From Chitinophagaceae bacterium UBA1946 (GTDB lineage: Bacteria > Bacteroidota > Bacteroidia > Chitinophagales > Chitinophagaceae): a DNA stretch of 19,173 bases. The stretch spans positions 1 to 19,173 of the forward strand of contig DDEU01000050.1 of NCBI GenBank assembly GCA_002336815.1. Direction: 5' to 3'. The translations under genes were made by a program, and so were the position numbers. Shown in pieces: positions 16,356 to 19,173 of this stretch. The notes beneath the pieces are model-generated. The model saw only the letters and a program-made list of their open reading frames with translations. It had not been told where the DNA came from and did no database searches. Each line of letters starts with the position of its first letter. Within the stretch, counting starts at the first letter, position 1.

Positions 16356-16800
16356 AACGCAGGTTTATCAATTTTCAAATTATTGTAACAGTGCCTTTCA
16401 AAAAAAATAACAATCACCTCTGTATGAACTGCCAGGAGCAATCCATGCAAGCGTACTTTTCAATAAAAACTCAGCGATTACATTAAAGGAACGTTGACCA
16501 AAGGGAAATAAAATATCCGGGAGGTCATGCAAACATACAGCTAATTTTTGGGCGGAGAAAATTTAGCGCAAGATTTATAACGCAACATATATCAAAAAAC
16601 AACATCATCGTGTTTGCACATCAATTTCAAACAAAGACTGGTAAAGGTTTGCAGGCCGGCCAACTTATTTTACCAACAGCTACAAAATTTTGCATTTCAG
16701 GCAAAAACTTTGGGGTTTAAGTTTTGTTTCACAAAAAGTTACACGTAATTTCACGGACTTTTTAAAACGATCAGGAGCCAGTCTCTATTCAATCTTTTCT
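16356..16800. other. 445-nt divergent intergenic region, pyrG / citrate synthase
   Basis: This AT-rich region separates the divergent pyrG and citrate synthase starts and must hold both promoters. For pyrG only a non-consensus pair is seen. For citrate synthase no TAnnTTTG with a matching -33 box is found. Small dyads occur: CAAAATTTTG (16683-16692) and TTTTG/CAAAA (16722-16726 and 16732-16736). I recognise no RNA gene or small protein. The plus frame is open back to 16690 but does not look coding. Confidence 0.5.
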
Positions 16801-18126
16801 ATGGACATTATAAAAAATGCTTTTAAAGCCAAGGCCGACCAGGTTGGGGCCGAGATCAAAGAATTGCTCAAAGAACATGGTAACAAAAAGATTGGCGAAG
16901 TAACGCTTAGCCAGGCCTACCAGGGAATGAGGGGCATTACCGGTTTGGTAACAGAAACCTCGCTGCTGGATGCTCAGGAAGGTATCCGTTTCAGGGGTTA
17001 TACCATCCCGGAACTGCAGGCCAAACTGCCCAAAGCGCCAGGTGGATCTGAGCCATTGCCCGAAGGATTGTTTTACCTGATGTTGCTCGGCGAACTGCCC
17101 AATGATGAACAGGCCAACCATGTTACTTCTATCTGGCAACGACGGAGCCATGTACCAACACATGTATTTCATACCATCGAAGCATTGCCGCTGAGTACGC
17201 ACCCGATGACGCAGTTTGTTGTGGCCATTATGGCGCTGCAAACAGAAAGCACTTTCTCCAAACGCTATGCAGGCGGCATGAGCAAAAAAGATTACTGGGA
17301 AGCTACTTTTGATGATACCATGGACCTGATCGCAAGGTTACCAAGGATCGCTGCCTATATCTACCGGCGTAAATATAAAATGGGCGAACACATTCAGCCC
17401 AATGGTTTGCTGGACTGGGCAGGCAACTTTGCCCACATGATGGGATACGACAGTGAAGAGTTCAAAGAACTGATGCGTTTATACATGACCATCCATGCTG
17501 ATCATGAAGGAGGAAACGTTTCTGCACATGCCACTCACCTGGTGGGTTCTGCGTTGAGCGATCCTTACTTATCATTTGCAGCCGGCATGAACGGCCTGGC
17601 TGGTCCGCTGCATGGATTGGCCAACCAGGAAGTGATCAAGTGGATATTTGAAATGAGGGAAGACCTGGGCGTAGAAGAACCATCCAAAACACAGATCGAA
17701 GAATACGTTAAGAAAACACTGAGCGAAGGGAAAGTGGTACCGGGATATGGACATGCAGTACTCCGCAAAACAGACCCCCGCTATACCGCACAAATGGAAT
17801 TCGGCAAAAAACATTTACCCGATGATCCGTTGGTTAAGACTGTATGGAATATTTATGAAGCCGTGCCGCCGATATTGCAGTCACTTGGTAAGATCAAAAA
17901 CCCCTGGCCAAATGTGGATGCTCATAGTGGCGCCTTATTGGTACACTACGGCATGGTAGAATATGAATTTTACACGGTGTTATTTGGTGTATCAAGAGCA
18001 CTGGGTGTACTGGCAAGTCTTTGCTGGGACAGGGCGCTGGGTTTCCCATTGGAAAGACCAAAATCAGTAACCACCGACCTGGTGAAACTGTGGCTGGAAG
18101 GAAAGGATGAGATCTGGGGCGACTAA
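16801..18126 (+). CDS. Citrate synthase, mitochondrial-like type
   Basis: This 441-residue enzyme condenses acetyl-CoA and oxaloacetate to citrate, the entry step of the TCA cycle. Catalytic residues are His 271 (GPLHGLANQE), His 318 (VPGYGHAVLR) and Asp 373 (NVDAHSG), equivalent to pig His274, His320 and Asp375. The segments DHEGGNVSAH, SALSDPYLSFAAGMNGLAGP, RKTDPRY, KNPWPNVDAHSG, FGVSRALGVLA and RALGFPLERPKS are nearly those of animal mitochondrial citrate synthase. They differ from the E. coli GltA type. Start: the frame is open from 16690, but ATG 16801 (MDIIKNAFKAKADQ) gives a normal length and the upstream residues look unconserved. It is followed by a repeat element rather than a standard terminator. 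Confidence 0.96.
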   Translation: MDIIKNAFKAKADQVGAEIKELLKEHGNKKIGEVTLSQAYQGMRGITGLVTETSLLDAQEGIRFRGYTIPELQAKLPKAPGGSEPLPEGLFYLMLLGELPNDEQANHVTSIWQRRSHVPTHVFHTIEALPLSTHPMTQFVVAIMALQTESTFSKRYAGGMSKKDYWEATFDDTMDLIARLPRIAAYIYRRKYKMGEHIQPNGLLDWAGNFAHMMGYDSEEFKELMRLYMTIHADHEGGNVSAHATHLVGSALSDPYLSFAAGMNGLAGPLHGLANQEVIKWIFEMREDLGVEEPSKTQIEEYVKKTLSEGKVVPGYGHAVLRKTDPRYTAQMEFGKKHLPDDPLVKTVWNIYEAVPPILQSLGKIKNPWPNVDAHSGALLVHYGMVEYEFYTVLFGVSRALGVLASLCWDRALGFPLERPKSVTTDLVKLWLEGKDEIWGD

Positions 18127-18129
18127 GGA

Positions 18130-18245
18130 AGTTATAAATTATGAGTGATAGGGTGATGTACGCTTTATGACTCCCGGCTCTTAACTCATAATTCATAACT
18201 CATAATTCATAACTCACAATTCATCACTCTTAACTCACAACCATT
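18130..18245. repeat. Heptamer-repeat element with inverted arms
   Basis: The left arm holds about four 7-nt units in one orientation (18130-18157, e.g. AGTTATA, AATTATG). The right arm holds about nine in the other orientation (18183-18245), alternating AACTCAT and AATTCAT. Three 14-nt doublets are seen at 18183-18196, 18197-18210 and 18211-18224, the third with one change. The arms can pair: 18130-18146 with 18184-18200 matches at 16 of 17 positions around a 37-nt loop. It lies between the citrate synthase stop and the TPR gene start, where it might replace a terminator. Function unknown. Confidence 0.85.
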
Positions 18246-18250
18246 TCAAC

Positions 18251-19021
18251 GTGCTAAAAAAACACTTTGCATTGATCGCAGCAAGCTTCCTGAGTATCGC
18301 TGCTGTTGCACAACCCAAAAAACAGCCAGCGGCTCCTGCTGCCAAATCGAATCCGCACCTGAAGGTATTTAACCTGGCCATTGCCAGCGGAGATGCGAGT
18401 GCTGCTACCACAGCGTTGAACTACTACCTGAGCGAGCAGGGCAGCAATAACAATTATGTAGATACACTGGCCATGCTGTACATGCAGCAGGGCGCCTATC
18501 CCCAATGTTATTTCTGGACGGAAAAGAGACTGGAGTCAAAACCGGATGATAATACTTTGCTGGAATTGAAAGGTATTTGTCTTGATAAATTGCAGCAGCC
18601 AAAAGAAGCGATCGATATTTTTGAAAAGTTGCTACGGAAAACCCAAAGTCCTTACCACGCTTATAAACTGATGGAGTTGCAGTATGGCATCAAACGCCTG
18701 GCAGAATGCCTTGCTACAGCCCAGGCTGCGGAGAAACTCACGTTTAAACCTGATTTTTTAATGACCTACAATGTGGGCCAGCAAACGGGCCGTACTTACC
18801 TGCAGGCGGGTGTTTACAACATCCATGCACTTGCGCTGTACGACCTGGATAAAAAGGCGGAGGCGAAAGCTTATTTTGAAAAAGCATTGTCGCTGGATTC
18901 AACATTTGTATTGGCCAAACAGAACCTGGAAGCCATGCAATCCATTGAAACCGGCGCCGGAAAAAACATGCAACAGGGCAATAACCAGCCCACCGCATCG
19001 CCGGCCAACAAACAAAATTAA
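18251..19021 (+). CDS. Secreted TPR-repeat protein
   Basis: This 256-residue protein begins at GTG 18251 (MLKKHFALIAASFLSIAAVA, signal peptide, cleavage before Q21). No ATG lies near enough to keep the signal peptide, so the GTG start is inferred from it. After a short Ala/Pro linker the mature part is all-helical with TPR-like pairs: about 66-99, 101-131 and 188-226. The last includes YDLDKKAEAKAYFEKALSLD (197-216), a good TPR consensus. The tail is Gln/Asn-rich. TPR proteins of this size act as periplasmic protein-binding scaffolds, and the partner is unknown. It begins immediately after the repeat element, whose last units lie within the presumed leader. Confidence 0.75.
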   Translation: MLKKHFALIAASFLSIAAVAQPKKQPAAPAAKSNPHLKVFNLAIASGDASAATTALNYYLSEQGSNNNYVDTLAMLYMQQGAYPQCYFWTEKRLESKPDDNTLLELKGICLDKLQQPKEAIDIFEKLLRKTQSPYHAYKLMELQYGIKRLAECLATAQAAEKLTFKPDFLMTYNVGQQTGRTYLQAGVYNIHALALYDLDKKAEAKAYFEKALSLDSTFVLAKQNLEAMQSIETGAGKNMQQGNNQPTASPANKQN

Positions 19022-19028
19022 AAATGAT

Positions 19029-19059
19029 TTTGTGCGGATTGCAGATGCCTATATATTTG
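19029..19059 (+). promoter_or_regulatory. Consensus promoter for the tRNA region
   Basis: TTTG (19029-19032), exactly 19 nt, then TATATTTG (19052-19059) is a full match to the Bacteroidota TTTG/TAnnTTTG promoter. Expected initiation near 19065 is just before the tRNA-like remnant. Confidence 0.75.
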
Positions 19060-19070
19060 CAATCCTTTCA

Positions 19071-19104
19071 GGGGGTTAGCTCAGTTGGTAGAGCGCCTTT
19101 GATC
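19071..19104 (+). pseudogene. tRNA 5'-half remnant
   Basis: GGGGGTTAGCTCAGTTGGTA (19071-19090) plus GAGCGCC is a tRNA acceptor 5' strand and complete D arm. Normal tRNA structure then stops: CTTTGATCTTTTTT replaces the anticodon arm, and the next tRNA starts at 19116, leaving no room for the other half. The D-arm block 19076-19096 is repeated exactly at 19122-19142. It is probably the remains of a tRNA that recombined or was truncated. Confidence 0.7.
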
Positions 19105-19115
19105 TTTTTTAGTTA

Positions 19116-19173
<58 letters not shown>

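Noticed and set aside
16376..16402. Promoter for pyrG (TTTG and TAATTTG on minus)
   Set aside because: The gap is 16 nt and the -7 box is one base short of TAnnTTTG, too weak to list as a feature.
16690..16800. 37-codon N-terminal extension of citrate synthase
   Set aside because: The residues look unconserved, and family length is reached from ATG 16801. A targeting-like presequence makes no sense in a bacterium.
18183..18224. Tandem 14-nt repeats as a CRISPR array
   Set aside because: Units are 7/14 nt with no unique spacers of 25-40 nt and no cas genes nearby.

Overview
The window looks like a chromosomal segment from a Bacteroidota bacterium, most plausibly Chitinophagaceae or a relative. 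The evidence is several intergenic -7 boxes of the TAnnTTTG type (three upstream of lolA, the DUF6600 gene and the tRNA), start codons without Shine-Dalgarno sequences, a mitochondrial-type citrate synthase, a DUF6600 Trp-rich protein and TonB-like C-terminal domains. I see no phage, insertion sequence, CRISPR, plasmid or defence module. Gene content is mostly housekeeping and envelope.

Layout. (1) Positions 1-170 hold the 3' end of an acyl-CoA dehydrogenase gene and its terminator. (2) Positions 214-4654 are a tight plus-strand operon: ABC exporter ATPase and permease, a YggS-type PLP-binding protein, a TauE/SafE permease and a GNAT acetyltransferase. Spacing is 1-9 nt, with one 4-nt overlap. 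(3) Positions 4750-7403 hold a TonB-like membrane protein, folC, and a convergent small secreted protein that also ends in a TonB-C-like domain. (4) Positions 7512-9617 hold a divergent pair, a LolA-like carrier (minus) and a DUF4407 membrane protein (plus). (5) Positions 9767-16355 are a minus-strand run: a DUF6600 protein with a Gln-rich tail, a VIT/vWA/DUF2135 lipoprotein, and pyrG with a strong terminator. (6) Positions 16801-19021 hold citrate synthase, a heptamer-repeat element and a TPR protein. (7) Positions 19029-19173 hold a promoter, a truncated tRNA 5' half and tRNA-Ala(GGC), which is cut by the window edge.

The most unusual signals are not genes. Three unrelated places (108-156, 3193-3220 inside yggS, and 18130-18245) carry degenerate short repeats phased every 7 nt (14-nt doublets). 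The last one has copies in both orientations that can fold into a long hairpin between citrate synthase and the TPR gene. The tRNA 5'-half remnant sits directly behind a perfect-consensus promoter and just before an intact tRNA-Ala. Hairpins helped to settle two start codons: the longest ORF start for the VIT protein lies inside the pyrG terminator, and the longest folC ORF start lies in the loop of the preceding gene's terminator.
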